Shown: one piece after another, positions 44,705 to 57,800 of the stretch | How positions within the stretch are numbered: the first letter of the stretch is position 1 | Layout of the letters: each line of letters begins with the position of its first letter | Source: Lojkania enalia | Lineage: Eukaryota > Ascomycota > Dothideomycetes > Pleosporales | Direction of reading: 5' to 3' | Length of the DNA: 64,000 nucleotides | NCBI GenBank assembly: GCA_010094045.1 | Contig: ML986667.1 | Location: 128,982-192,981, forward strand | Notes under the pieces: generated by a model | Seen by the model: only the letters and a program-made list of their open reading frames with translations | What the model was told of the DNA's origin: nothing | Database searches by the model: none | Translations under genes and position numbers: made by a program

Positions 44705-47700
44705 TACCCCCCCAGCTGTAGTAAATAGTAAAGCTGCCTTCTAGTTAACTGGTCTAGATACCTCTATAAGACCGAGCTGCTTTAAAAAGGTAAGGTGCTT
44801 CTACTTAAGTAGTACCTTTATAAAACTATCTGCTAGTATCTAGTTTGTTAGCTTCTAGCTAATCTATAACTTTCCTACTTTAACTTCTTGTCGAATCTAC
44901 ATTTGATAAGTATCTATATAATATAGCCTAGTCTATAGTCTATCTACTGCTTTAGTAGTAATACCTACTATCTACTAATTATTATAAAATAGCGTAGGGA
45001 CTATCTCTATACTAAACCCTATATAATTAAAGACTCTAGTCTACTATTACAGCTTACTGCCTGCTATAGATAGAGCTAGTAGCTTAGCTTTAGTCGTCGA
45101 CTTAGTAACTGAGTACTATATTATTACTTTCTAGTTAATAGGTAGATTATAGAGTTTAAATAGATAGCCCTATAAGCTATAATACATCTCTTAATTATCT
45201 GTAAATACTATATCTAATATTTTATAGAATAGTAGCTTACGCTTATTACTAAGGTAGATTGTATTTTTCTAATCTAGTCTAGATGCTTATAAGCCTAGCC
45301 CTCTTATACTAATTATATATCTCTAGACGTGCTCTACTACTTAAATATAACTCTATTCTAGATTCTTAAGATAGGTTACTAGAGCTAAGTAAGCTTTTAA
45401 GATGTCTAAGCGCGTATAGACTGCTAGATATTTTAAAGATCCGACTAGCTACTAATAATATTTAGTTTTCTGATAGTTTAGCTCCTCTATACTTAATATT
45501 AGATAGTTATTAACTAGAGGTACTATAGGATAACTTTTCTACCCCTACTTCTATAGTCTATACTTAGCTGCGACTTTATTAATAAACAAGTCTTAACTAA
45601 ACTAGATTCTACCTATATCCTAGTCTTAAACTATTCTAATTCCTAAGAACTACTAGAGCTATTTAAATAAACGTAGCTTATACTATAATTTTAAGCCTGC
45701 TTTAAATTACTAATATATAGTAAAATAGTTTAGGTAGACTAAAACAACTATATTATTAATATAGAAGAATACTATTAGGCTCTTACTTCTAAATAGATAT
45801 AGAACCTCCTAGATTAACTATAGTTCTAACTTAAGTAGTAAGCTCTTAAGGTATTTATACTAGAGTAGAGGAGTATCTCTTAGGTTATAGAGAGTTTTCC
45901 TTATCTCTAGTAGCTTATCTAGCTCTTATATAAATCCTTCTAGTATATAGGTATATATTAGTCTATCTAGTAGTATATTTAAGAAAGTATTAGTAATATT
46001 ATATTAATAGGCGTATAGTCTAAAAGCTGCTACTAGAGCGACTAGAAATTAGAATACTCGTACTGCTAAAGTAGCTATATATATATCTCCCCAGTCCTAC
46101 TATAAGTTTCCTCTAACAACTAGCCTAGCTTTAAACTTATATAGATATCTATTCTTATTAAATTTGTATACAAATACTTATATTAGCGGTAGAAGCTTAA
46201 TCTCTAGCTATATACTGGTTCTAGTCTCTATTATATAAACTAGACAGCCCTTACTATAGCAGCTCTAAAACTCTACTATTACTACTTTCTTAAATTCAAT
46301 TCTAAATAGATACCTTTTAAACTACTTCTATTACTTTTATAGAGGTAGTAGCTAATCTCTATATAGACTAATCCTAGGCTGATTAGCTAGTATATTACTA
46401 CTTATCTTCTACTATAACACTTCTATAAATACTATATAGTATATATAGGGTATTTTACAAGTTCTAATCTCTATAATATTTCTAGTATTAAGCTAACTAC
46501 TAATTTCGTCGCGTCTGTTTATATTATTTAATTATCAGTTTAGAGCTTCTACTTCTAGCTTAATCTAATACTAGCTCTTAAAAAGGCTAGTTATTACCTC
46601 TAAATACTTGTCGTAATTATTTTAACTACGCGGTTTTAGGGTATCTTCTAGTATTATAATACCACTAACTACTAGATACTCTACTCTAGCCAGCTTACTT
46701 AATTATTACTAACCTAGCTCCTATTTAAGCTGCTATTTAATCTACTATTTAAGCTTATTATCTAATATTTTCTTACGTAATTAAGGAGTTGATTAATCTA
46801 GTATCTGTTTAAGCTCTATATTATTTAGCTTACAACTTTCTTTAATATTAAGTACTACAGCTACTAGACGTAATATCTACTTATCTAGAAAGATAAGATC
46901 TTTATACGATTCTGCAGGTAGTAGAATAATATCTCTAGTTCTAATAACTCTATCTAGCTCTAATATCTAGATGCGATAGATATTTGTAGAATTATATTCT
47001 ATAAGATATCCGATTAATATATAAGATTATAGCTTCTCTTTCTAATATAGGTAATAATTTAGGATATATACTTTAGCTTCTAGTATACTAAAATAAACTA
47101 CTAACAGTCTAGTTCCGCGTATTATTTTATATAGGGTATACTAGTCTAAAGCTTCGGTTAGTATACGATTAAGGAGATAGACTGCTAAGAGTAGGTACTT
47201 GTTTAATACCTCTATTAGTAGCCCTGCGTCTATCCTTATAGCTCTTCTCTATATAACTAGTAACTACCCTGCTCTCTCTATTAGACTATTCTACTCCTTA
47301 GTATACTCTACTTATAGTTCTACTGAGATTTCTAGGTCTTTAAAGATATTAAGCATCTTAAAATATCCGTACTTACTATTAAGTCTAATAGCTTTAACCT
47401 ACGTGTTAAACTAAGCTTTAAATTTAACTAGTAATCTCTATACTATATATTATAGCGTTATTATATTCTTATTTAGCAGGCAACAGGCCTTATACTATCT
47501 ATTATACTAGTAGACTATATAGAATATCTAGAGGTCTCTATTATAGTAGCGCTCTAACTAATCGTATATCTAAACTAAATCTATCTCTAGTTTCTCGAAT
47601 AGTCTCTAGACTAGTTTTTAAGAAGCTCTTCTACTTACTATCTTATAGAGTTTAGACTAGATGTAGATAGTATATTCTATCTACTTTAGAGCTTAATTTC

Positions 47701-49704
47701 TCTACTACTACTACTTAATTAACTTAAGCCTATTAATATAAGCAGGTAGATAAGCGACTACCTTTTAGCTAGTATAGTTAAATACCCTATAAGCTTATAT
47801 AAGTATAAGTTCTAGCTACTTATAAGCTATATAGGAAGGCCTCGGTCTATACTATATTAAATATACTAATAGAGATAGTTATATACTATCCTCTATATCT
47901 ATTAGCTAATATCTAAACGTGCGCCTAAGATAATATATAATATTTAATAGATTTATCTAATATAGATAGTTTCGTCCTAAGTTAAAATAGATTCCTACTA
48001 TACTATAGTATAAGAGACTAACTATACTTATAAACATCTCTAGGATATATATTATATACGAGAGCAGGATAGTCTTAATTCTAGTAGGCGTCTATATTTA
48101 TAGCTAGACTTCTCCCCATTTTTAAATTAGCAGCAGCTGTTCCTCTATATATATATAATCGTCTAGTCTAGGCTACTATATTATTCTCTAGCTATAAAAC
48201 TTGCTGTTAGTAATATAGGTATTTAAGCTAAGGTCTATAATCTATCTATTAAATAGTAATAGCTAATACTAATACTATTTAGCCTATATAGCTCTAAGCT
48301 ATAGAGCTAAAGCTGCTATAGAGTTTACTAATTAACTTAGGTTTAGAGCTGCTATTACAGCTAGTTCTAATAGTTAACGTCTATTATCCTATCTTTTTAT
48401 TATATTTAGTACTAGTGCTAAGACTATTATAGAGCTTATAGAGCCTACTAATACTACTAGTCGCTTCTTAGTATTATAAAGCACCTTTAACTTAGAAGAT
48501 TTTAATATCCTAAGCTTCTAGAATCTCTACTTAATATCTTAATCTAGCTGCTAGTCTAATAGGCGCAGCATTAAGTTAATATATAGATACTACTCGAATT
48601 TATAACTATCTCTACAGAGGTAGACTATCTATCTTAATTACTAAGATTTCTAGCTGCTATTAGTCTACTACGACTACTATAGTTACTATAATATAATACT
48701 AAGTATTATAAACGTCCCTAGCCTTAACGCAACTAGTCTAGTATAATAATAGTATAATATATACTGTACTACCAGGTCTAAGATACTTATATATAGCCTA
48801 TCGTCTACTTTAGACTTAATAAGTAGTAATAGCTTATTTACTACTTAGCTATTATCTAAGCTCTTAACTATAAGAATAAAGTTTTACTAAGCTTAATTCT
48901 CCTATACTTCTAGTATACTCGCTAGGCTTATAATACGCGTTGTTTTAAGCTAATCCTTAAACTAGGTATCTAGGTTCCCCTTTCTTAATCGTATCTTAAG
49001 CGTCTAGTATTAAGCCTATAACTATATACTACACTTAGCTTTACTTAGGTAGAGATACTTTTTAAAAGTCTATAATTAATTATATATAGTCTTATAGTCT
49101 ATAATTAAATAGATATATTAAGCTACTATTATCCTCGATATCTCCTACGTGAATTCCCTAAAAGTCTTCTCTTTCTACAACTATTACGCCTTATTATAGT
49201 TGTACGTCTTATACTAGACTTTATATCTTACTAATTTTTAATTAGTTAAATCTATAATATCTACTTCAGTATCTACTACCTTAGTATTACTATCTATCCT
49301 ATAGAAATCTCTAAACTACTTCTTAATTAGCTTCTTAGCATCTAGTTAAAGAACTAGCTTCTTATTAAGGTCTGGGTCTATATATTTCTAGAGCTAGTTC
49401 CAGTCCGCGCTATCCTTCCGTAGAAATAGCTACTATATCTAGTACTCTAGCTTATTAAGAATAACTATAGTCTTAGTAATAAATAGATCTAATTCTATTA
49501 TCTTTTTAATATACTATATCGCGTTAATCTATTAAAGTCTCTACTATAACTAGTTCTAAACTCTCTAGCTTTCTAGCTAGCCTAGCGATATTAAGGTAAC
49601 TAAGGTCTTAATAAATAAGATATAATTAACTAAGCTTATATTAATTAGCTCTAGTCTATCTATATAAAATATAGTAGTAGTTAAAGGGCTTTCGGGCTTA
49701 TAAC

Positions 49705-49829
49705 TATTAAAGCTAGCTAGCTTTAATAAGAATTAGAAAACTACGTCTATTAACTAGAAATATAAGACATGCTATATATATATCCCTAGACCTGCTAAGG
49801 GGCTAACTATAAATAGCTTAGCTATAATA
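49705..49829 (-). repeat. 5' LTR of the inner element (inverted)
   Basis: Same reverse-complement LTR with transition mutations, ending AGCTATAATA before the AGAAT duplication. Confidence 0.88.
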
Positions 49830-52493
49830 AGAATAGATTTAGTCTAGATACGCGATTAGTTAGAGTACTACTATAATAGAGACTTCTAGATATTCTATAT
49901 AGTCTACTAGTATAGTAGATAGTATAAGGCCTATTACCTGCCGAATAAGAATATAATAATACTATAATATATAGTATAGAGATTACTAGTTAAGCTTAAA
50001 GCTTAGTTTAATATATAGGTTAAAACTATTAGGTTTAATAGTAAGTATAGATATTCTAAGATACTTAATATCTTTAAAAACCTAAGAATCTTAGTAGAAC
50101 TATAAGTAGAGTATACTAAGGAGTAGAATAATCTAATAGAGAGAGTAGGGTAGTTGCTAGTTATACGGGGAAGAGCTATAAGGATAGATATAGAGCTACT
50201 AATAGAGGTATTAAACGAGTGCCTGCTCTTAGCAGTCTATCTCCTTAATTATACGCCAACCGAAGCTTTAGACTAGTATACCCTATATAAGGTAGTACGC
50301 GGAACTAGACTGTTAGTAGCTTATCTTAGTATACTAGAAGCTAAAGTATATATTCTAAATTATTATCTATACTAGAAAGAGAAGCTGTAATTTTATATAC
50401 TAATTAGACGTCTTATAGAATATAACTCTATAAATATCTATTATATCTAGATACTAGAGCTAGATAGAGTTATTAGGACTAGAGATATTATCCTACTACC
50501 TGTAGAATTATATAAAGATCTTATCTTTCTAGACAAGTAAATATTATATTTAACAGCTGTAGTATTTAATATTAAAGAGAGCTATAAGCTAAATAATATA
50601 GAGCTTAAATAGATACTAGATTAATTAACTCCTTAATTACGTAAGAAGATGTTAGATAATAAGCTTAAGTAGTAGATTAAGTAGTAGTTTAAATAGGAGT
50701 TAGGTTAGTAATAATTAAATAAGCTAGCTAGAGTAGAGTATCTAGTAGTTAGTAGTATTATAATACTAGAAGATACTCTAGAACTATATAGTTAAAACGA
50801 TTGCAACAAGTATCTAGAGGTAATAACTAGCCTCTTTAAGAGCTAGTATTAGATTAAACTAAAAGTAGAGACTCTAGACTAATAATTAAATAATATAAAT
50901 AGACGCGATAAAATTAGTAGTTAGCTTAATACTAGAAATATTATAGAGACTAGAACTTGTAAAATACCCTATATATACTATATAGCGTTTATAGAAGTAT
51001 TATAGTAGAAGATAAGTAGTAATATACTAGCTAATTAGCCTAGGATTAGTCTATATAGAGATTAGCTGCTACTTCTACTAAAGTAATAAAAGTAGTTTAA
51101 GAGGTATCTATTTAGAATTAAATTTAAAAAAGTAGTAGTAGTAGAGTTTTAAAGCTGCTATAGTAAGGGCTGTCTAGTTTATATAATAGAAACTAGAGCT
51201 AGTATACAGCTAGAGATTAAACTTCTACTACTAATATAGATATTTATATATAAATTCGATAAGGATAGATATTTATATAAATTTAAAGCTAGGCTAGTTA
51301 TTAGAGAAGATTTATAGTAGAACTAAGAAGATATATATATAGCTACTCTAGTAGTATAAGTATTCTAATTCCTAGTCGCTCTAATAGCAGCTTTTAGACT
51401 ATATGCCTATTAATACAATATTACTAACGCTTTTTTAAATATACTACTAAATAGACTAATATATACCTATATATTAGAAGGATTTATATAGAAGTTAGAT
51501 AAGCTGTTAGAGATAAGGAAAGCTCTCTATAGCCTAAAAGATACTCCTCTACTCTAGTATAAACACTTTAAGAGCTTGCTACTTAAGCTAGAACTATAGC
51601 TAATCTAGAAGGTTCTATATCTATTTAGAAGTAAAAGCTTAATAGTATTCTTTTATATTAATAATATAGTTGTTCTAGTTTACTTAAACTACTTTACTAT
51701 ATATTAGTAATTTAAAGCAGGCTTAAAATTGTAGTACGAGCTATACTTACTTAGATAGCTTAGGTAGTTTCTAAGAATTAGAATAGTCTGAAACTAGAAT
51801 ATAGGTAGAATCTAGCTTAGTTAAGACTTGTTTATTAATAAGGTCGCAGCTAAGTATAGACTATAGAAGTAGGGGTAGAAAAGCTATCCTATAGTACCTC
51901 TAGTTAATAACTACCTAGTATTAAATATAGAGGAGCTAAACTATTAGAGAACTAGATATTATTAGCAGCTAGTTAGATCCCTAAAATATCTAGTAGTTTA
52001 CACGCGCCTAAATATCTTAAAAGCTTACTTAGCTCTAGTAACCTATCTTAAGAATCTAAGATAGAATTATATTTAAGTAGTAGAGCACGTCTAGAGATAT
52101 ATAATTAGTATAAGAGGGCTAGGCTTATAAGTATCTAGACTAGATTAAGAAAACGTAATCTACCTTAGTAACAAGTATAAGCTACTATTCTATAGAGTAT
52201 TAGACGTAGTATTTATAGATAATTAGAAGACGCGTTACAGCTTGCAGGGCTACCTATTTAAGCTCTATAGCCTACCTATTAACTAGAAAGTAATAATACA
52301 GCGCTCGGTTACCAAGTTAACAACTAAAGCTAAGCTACTAGCTCTATCTATAGCAGGCAGCAAGTTGCAATAGTAGACTAGGGTCTTTAATCACGTAGGG
52401 GTTAACATAGAGATAGTCTCTACACTATTTTATGATAATCAGCAGATAGTAGGTATTACTACTAAAGCAGTAGATAGACTATAGACTAGGCTA

Positions 52494-52704
52494 CGTTATA
52501 TAGACACTCATCAGATGTGGATTCGACAAGAAGTTGAAGCAGGAAGGTTATAGGTTAGCTGGAAGCCGACGAACTAGATGCCAGCAGACGGTCTTACAAA
52601 GGCACTGCCTAAGCAGAAGCACCTTACCTTTTTAAAGCAGCTCAGTCTTATAGAGGTACCTAGACCAGTTGACTAGAAGGCAGCTTTACTATTTACTGCA
52701 GCTG
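52494..52704 (+). pseudogene. C-terminal end of copia pol (RNase H), readable remnant
   Basis: One frame reads RYIDTHQMWIRQEVEAGRL, stop, VSWKPTN, stop, MPADGLTKALPKQKHLTFL. This matches the copia RNase H end with the conserved H, IR and ADGLTK motifs. Two in-frame TAGs interrupt it. It is far less mutated than the rest of the element. Confidence 0.75.
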
Positions 52705-52838
52705 GGGGGGTGTGTTACAGCTATACAAAGGTACCTAGACCAGTTGACTAGAAGGCAGCTTTGCTATTCACTGCAGCTGGGGGGGTGTGTTATAGCTATA
52801 TAAAGGCAGCTTTGCTATTCACTGCAGCTGGGGGGGTG
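52655..52838 (+). repeat. tandem duplication of polypurine tract and LTR-start segment
   Basis: A 75 bp unit from GGTACCTAGACCAG to the first bases of the LTR (TGTTACAGCTATACAAA) is repeated at 52730, and a shortened 52 bp version leads into the true LTR at 52839. Each copy carries CAGCTGGGGGGGTG. The inner element has only one copy. Confidence 0.85.
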
Positions 52839-52963
52839 TGTTACAGCTAAGCTATTCACAGTTAGCCCCTTAGCAGGTCCAGGGATATATATGTAGCATG
52901 TCTCGCATTTCTAGTCAATAGACGCAGTTTTCCAACCCTCATCAGAGCCAGCCAGCTCTGACA
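52839..52963 (+). repeat. 3' LTR of the outer element
   Basis: 125 bp, TGTTACAGCTAAGC...CTGACA, followed by the target duplication ATGTC. Confidence 0.92.
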
Positions 52964-52968
52964 ATGTC

Positions 52969-53912
52969 GAATAGATCAGCAGCACCATCAGTGCTGTGTC
53001 CCACCAGTAGATACAAAGTGCGGCAAAGCAAGCTTGATCGGTCACTGTCATCCCATGCCTGAGTACCCATGAGTACACAAATGCGTGCTCTGTTTCACAC
53101 TCTGGAGTCCGTACATTGGTCATCAATAGCTTTCTCAGGGGCACGAAAAGGGACCAAGAAATATCCCATGTTCGAGGCCATTCTCCACTAAAATCGGATA
53201 GTCCCTCACAATATAACTGGAGTAAAAGTGAATCAGAATCAACTCAATAAGGACTCGACCCGATCTTCTGAGTCTCCTTCTATTTGTATTTGGAGTCCGA
53301 GGAAAACACAATCGTGACAATATACCTCAACAAAAGAGTTTAAAATCTACTGTCACTATAACAAATGGGTCACTGAAGGTACTAGAACGCCAAAAGTCAG
53401 GCCTTTATGGGTAAGGTTTCTAACCTAATTGATTCCTTAATAGCCATCTTGAGCCGTCTAAAAGAGTTATTTGTATTGATTAATGTGAAAGACTCGAGCT
53501 CTGAATACAGCTCTTTGATAATTTGATGACCGGAAAAGATTTGATCAAAAATGTGTGGAGTAGAAAGGAGAACATCACAAAATAGTTCATCGCAAATAAC
53601 GTAATTGACGAAATTATACCGCAAAGAAAAGGGCTCTATCTTTTTTTTTTTTTGGGAGGAGGGAATAGTCTCGAGGACTAAAGCCATACTTGGTCCATAG
53701 GATACTTCCAAATCCTCTCATATCCAGACATGGAATCCTAACTCTAAAAAGACGTATGAACCCGGTCGATAGCCAAAAATACAGTTGAATGGAGAAAAAT
53801 AGGGAAGCGTATTACCAATAAGATGAAAAATGTTGGCATCACGAGAGATGACTATATTCCGGAAACTAAAATCCAATGGTCCCTTGGAGCAGGACATTAA
53901 AAGCACAAGCAC
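52969..53912 (-). pseudogene. decayed minus-strand coding fragments next to the retrotransposon
   Basis: Several protein-like blocks lie in minus-strand frames: NIFHLIGNTLPYFSPFNCIFG and PGSYVFLELGF (53718-53912), YNFVNYVICDELFCDVLLS and FDQIFSGHQIIKELYSELESF (53397-53640), and PECETEHAFVYSWVLRHG...YWWDTALMVLLIYS at 52970-53144. Stops and an A12-13 run separate them. The last ORF runs into the retrotransposon; joined through a single ATGTC, it continues 8 more codons in the left flank (TLQHSWYVK, stop). I do not recognise the protein. It looks like an old pseudogene hit by the outer element. Confidence 0.35.
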
Positions 53913-54821
53913 TCAGCACCATGCGATCAGATTTTTCAGGCTCCAAACATTTTATCAACACGCTGGTTCTAAAAGTAACTATTGTTAGCTCCCATGTCCA
54001 ATCGATTTCGAGTTTCAAAATGCCCATGGTACAAAAAGAAGAAATATCGTGCTATGGTCTAACTGGTTTCGGATCCAAACCATACTTTAAAAAGCACGTC
54101 GCCAGGCAATCATGAAGACGTGTGTCCTTTGACTAAAATGGACCTATTTCCCTAGGCATGTTCCACAAAGACACTAAAGACGACACAATGTAATGGCACT
54201 CAGCTAAGACTAAACATCACACCCTACGTTCGCCAAGTCTAGAGAGCTATTATGGGCCTTATCATATGAATGCGCCTGTTGTACTGAAAGCATATATCAT
54301 AATATAGCTTGAACTAAATGCCTACGAACTTTTCTGATGTTGGCTGTTTTGGGGAACTAAAAGCATGTCTCAAGAAGAACATGATTAAAAGAAACTTTCG
54401 GAGAACGATATGTTGAGCTTAGACTAAGACTCTCAAAGTGGGAATAGATATGTATATACTGTTAGAAGAGGATCATGCTTAGCTATAGGAAGTAGGAATA
54501 TTATAGGGGTTGTGCAAGCGCCCGCGAAGATCGTAGTGCTTCGCATCATTGGCGTTTGGTGACTAGTATATCTAGCGGATAATGCGAATGACCTACTGCA
54601 TAGTTTTCGATGTCGAGGATTTACACGTTCTGTAAGCCACAATCGAAAATTTGAAAAACATGGTATTTCTCGTGCCAACCCTCAGTCTATGCAAGAATAC
54701 GCCACTTATGCGTTAAGCCTTCCCCTAGCCATGCATACCTTAACCTTAGATACTATATAGGTAATAACACACTCAAGAAATACAGCAATATCCAAGAGTA
54801 TCTCGGGAGATATACAGCCTC
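53913..54821. other. intergenic, right flank of the element nest
   Basis: Ordinary composition. ORFs at 53876-54115 (+) and 54433-54678 (-) show no recognisable feature. Confidence 0.45.
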
Positions 54822-57800
54822 TTACAGCTCCTCACTTACAGCTTTCTCCCTCTCCCTGCAAACAACACAGCCTTGTCCAATAGCTCTCTTGATGACATGC
54901 GCATGTGCGACCTTAGCACCGACACTGCGGCCCCAGTATCCGCCTCCTTCTCGCGCATCGTTGGCTAGCCGTGCTTGTAATGTCGCTGCTACACTTGCGC
55001 TCGCCGAAGTTTTTGGTAGTAAGCATGATAGATGGAAGACATGACCGCAAGCAAATCCAACCAGGGTATCTCTATTAAGTGGTACCGGGCCCTCTGTGAC
55101 TTCTTCCTCTTCAGCGGTGGGTAAGGTGAACGGATGACAACAACCCGTGCAGTGCCCCGGCGGAGTCTCTCCTTCCTGATTAGGTGGTGGAGTAGGGTCT
55201 GTTTGCAGCCCCGGCGTTGTCGAAGTGGTGTTAGACTTCAGGATTGATGCTGCGGTCGTAGGTTCTACACCTTTCGGTTCAACGTCAACTCTGTTCTGCC
55301 TCAAGTGATCTTTGTATGCGCCGGGGAGCTTGGCAGTAAGAGCGTCTGACTCGTCATCACAAGGCACGACTTCAAACTTGACGCCTCTCTTCTGGCCTGC
55401 TCGTAATGTATCCATACCTGCAGATACCTCGCCTCTGAGTACTTTGGCTACTCCCTCAGAAATGGAATATTGAATCTCGTATTCGCGGACCATGCGGCCG
55501 ATGCCATCTCTCAAGCCCTCAATCTCGAGGCCTTCTGGAATGCGACGAACAAGTTGTATTGGGTCGATAGCTGTCCCGACTTCTTCTAAGAGCCCGCGGA
55601 TAAAATGTGGCTTATCCATTGAGTATTCGAGCAGATCGTCCCAAAGGTCTGGATCATCTTGCTCTTTTGCGAATGCAATAGCAAATGAAACGTCGGATAG
55701 ATTCTCGATAATGAGATAGAGAGCACGTTTCGTTTGGCCGGTCTTGGAGAGTATATGGCTATGGATATTAGGAAACCGTAAAGAGTTGATATGTTGTGAA
55801 AATACTTACACAAGCTCAGGAATATACTCCCTCTGTTCGCAGACGGAAGTCGCTTTCTCAAGGCTATAGCTTTGTGACTTCTTGAGATATTCCATCAGCA
55901 GTGGGCGATCGTACTCTGCAAAGAGTTCGACCATAAGGTCAGCAAACTCTTCTGCAACAATTTTGCCATCACCGGCCAAATGGTCAGCAGCGACACGTTC
56001 TTTGGCTGACCTGGCTTTTCGCTCATAAGGATCGGGTTTCCATAAAGATCGCAGGTAAAAGAATAAGAACGGTTGGAACGATATCCCCTTCTCTTGCAGT
56101 TGATCGACAACCTCGTCGGCAGGCACGATGCCACGTGAGGACTCTTCTACGAGGGCGCTGATGGCTTCTGATGATGCTTCCTCAAGCTCCGATAAAGAAG
56201 CAGACTCCATCTGTTCCTTAGATACTCGCAACAGAACAAAGCCCGGAACGTCATCCCGGATGGCTTCTACGAGATGGAAATCTCGTATAAGGCTCATCGC
56301 AGCATCCGCATTCTGAAGCTTTATATAGCACCTCAATGCTTCTCTTTGATGACCTCCGGCAAGGTAAAGCTTCGCAAGAGCATCTTGGAGTATCCGCCAG
56401 TCACGGCCTTGTTCATCGCCTTCAACGGTATCCTCGGTGACATCACCTGCCGATAGCTTGCTCTTAATAGCTTCGACTACGCTGGTGATGTCGAAAAGAT
56501 CAGTGTCCCACTCCTCGAGGAGGTGTTTGAAGCGAATTCGATCATGTATGATATAATGGCCAAGAACAACCTCATATACAAGTGAAGGCAGCGGCGGGTG
56601 CATCTGCTTTGACGGGATGTACGGCGTGATCTCGTTGAAGCGGTTCGCTTGAGCAAACTTCCATACCCAATGTTCCCATCGAGCTGAAGTCCCTAGAACG
56701 CGACCAGCGACTTTCCCCGCTTGCTTCCATTCTCCAGCTGTAACCAGCTGTTGCACCCAGAGATCACCAATTCGCCGCTTCTCTTTCTCGATAGCAGAGT
56801 TCTGGTTCGCCCGAGTAGCAGATATGGTAGTTTGAGACTCATTTTCATCGGCAAAGAATTCATGTAAACTTCCTTGCTTTTTCGCCGGAGTACTTGTTGG
56901 CGAGGATTCTGGAGCAAGCGAGGCAGATGATGTAATAATTTCTGGGTGATCGTCAATCAGCTCCCAGGCATCCTTGTAATTCTCATGTTCCAGTTCCCAA
57001 TTAAAATGATCTGTTAGATCCCGCTTCACCGCCATGACACAGTCGTACGGGCTCTGAATGAACACCTTGAGCCCTGGACTAGAGACATTGGGGTTGACTT
57101 GTAGATGCCGTTTACCAGGAAACGATGTTGGAGCATTGCCAGCGCCCGCAGAAGACACTGATGGCTGCCTTTTCGTATCCCCGCTCCCTGGCACGCTGAC
57201 GATGCTAGCTCCAGAACTGAAGATGCGAGCCGCACTTACGCCGGCATCCCATATGCCACCCCCTATTGCCTCAAGTGCACTTCTTTGTGCGGGTGTCAAA
57301 GTGTTCGGGTGCGGTACGTACAGCGTGCTTAGATGGTAATCGGCTGCGGAGAGACTTTCGAACCTGCTGACTGTCAAGGAATCCACTTCAACTTCATCGG
57401 AGGTTGCTGCATCGATGAGTTTTAGTTCGGGCTGAAGTCCATTAGTCCGCCTATGCATTCCGCGCTTTGGAGTGGTTTCAGTTTCTGTAATAGGATTGTC
57501 GTCGTCGTCGCGTGTCCGATATGCAAGTACAAGAAGCAAGGAAGGGGTATAAAGCGATATGCCAGAAACAATACAGTCATCAAATCGAAGACTGAGCTAA
57601 TGTTAGCGGGATGATCAAGGGATTTTGAATGAAGAGCATACAAATGCACGATCTCGGCACTGCCGACCGATCTCTCGCCGACGTCTTTGCCAACTCCGGT
57701 TCCGCCTGGGTTAACATAAACTATCCAGGCAGCATCCCCCCATCCGATCACTAGCTTTTCGATTTTCTTCTTCTTAATTTCGTTCCGATGCTTGTCAAAC

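Larger units (their letters stand above)
44580..49829 (-). mobile_element. inner copia element of the same family, nested in inverse orientation
   Basis: A 5,250 bp copy inserted into the outer element on the opposite strand. Its LTRs (44580-44704 and 49705-49829) are reverse complements of the outer LTRs with many C-to-T and G-to-A changes. The target duplication AGAAT is present at 44575-44579 and 49830-49834. Inside its left LTR a C7 run (the reversed polypurine tract) and the inverted RNase H end follow; inside the right LTR lies the inverted primer-binding site. All frames are broken by RIP. The result is a large imperfect inverted repeat: 42458-44574 mirrors about 47590-49704, and 49835-52838 mirrors about 44705-47585. 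Confidence 0.9.
42333..52963 (+). mobile_element. outer Ty1/copia LTR retrotransposon, RIP-eroded, split by a nested copy
   Basis: Bounded by 125 bp direct LTRs (42333-42457 and 52839-52963) starting TG and ending CA, which differ by a single G/A by eye. A 5 bp target duplication ATGTC flanks it (42328-42332 and 52964-52968). Removing the nested insertion leaves about 5.38 kb, normal for copia. The + strand end keeps a readable RNase H C-terminus (52494-52704), which fixes the orientation, and a G-rich polypurine tract precedes the 3' LTR. The interior is extremely rich in TA dinucleotides with stops in every frame, the RIP signature, and no ORF survives. It therefore cannot move by itself. 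Confidence 0.92.

Noticed and set aside
47199..47414. 71-codon ORF inside the retrotransposon block
   Set aside because: It is a chance opening in RIP-mutated DNA of the inner element, on the wrong strand for its pol gene.
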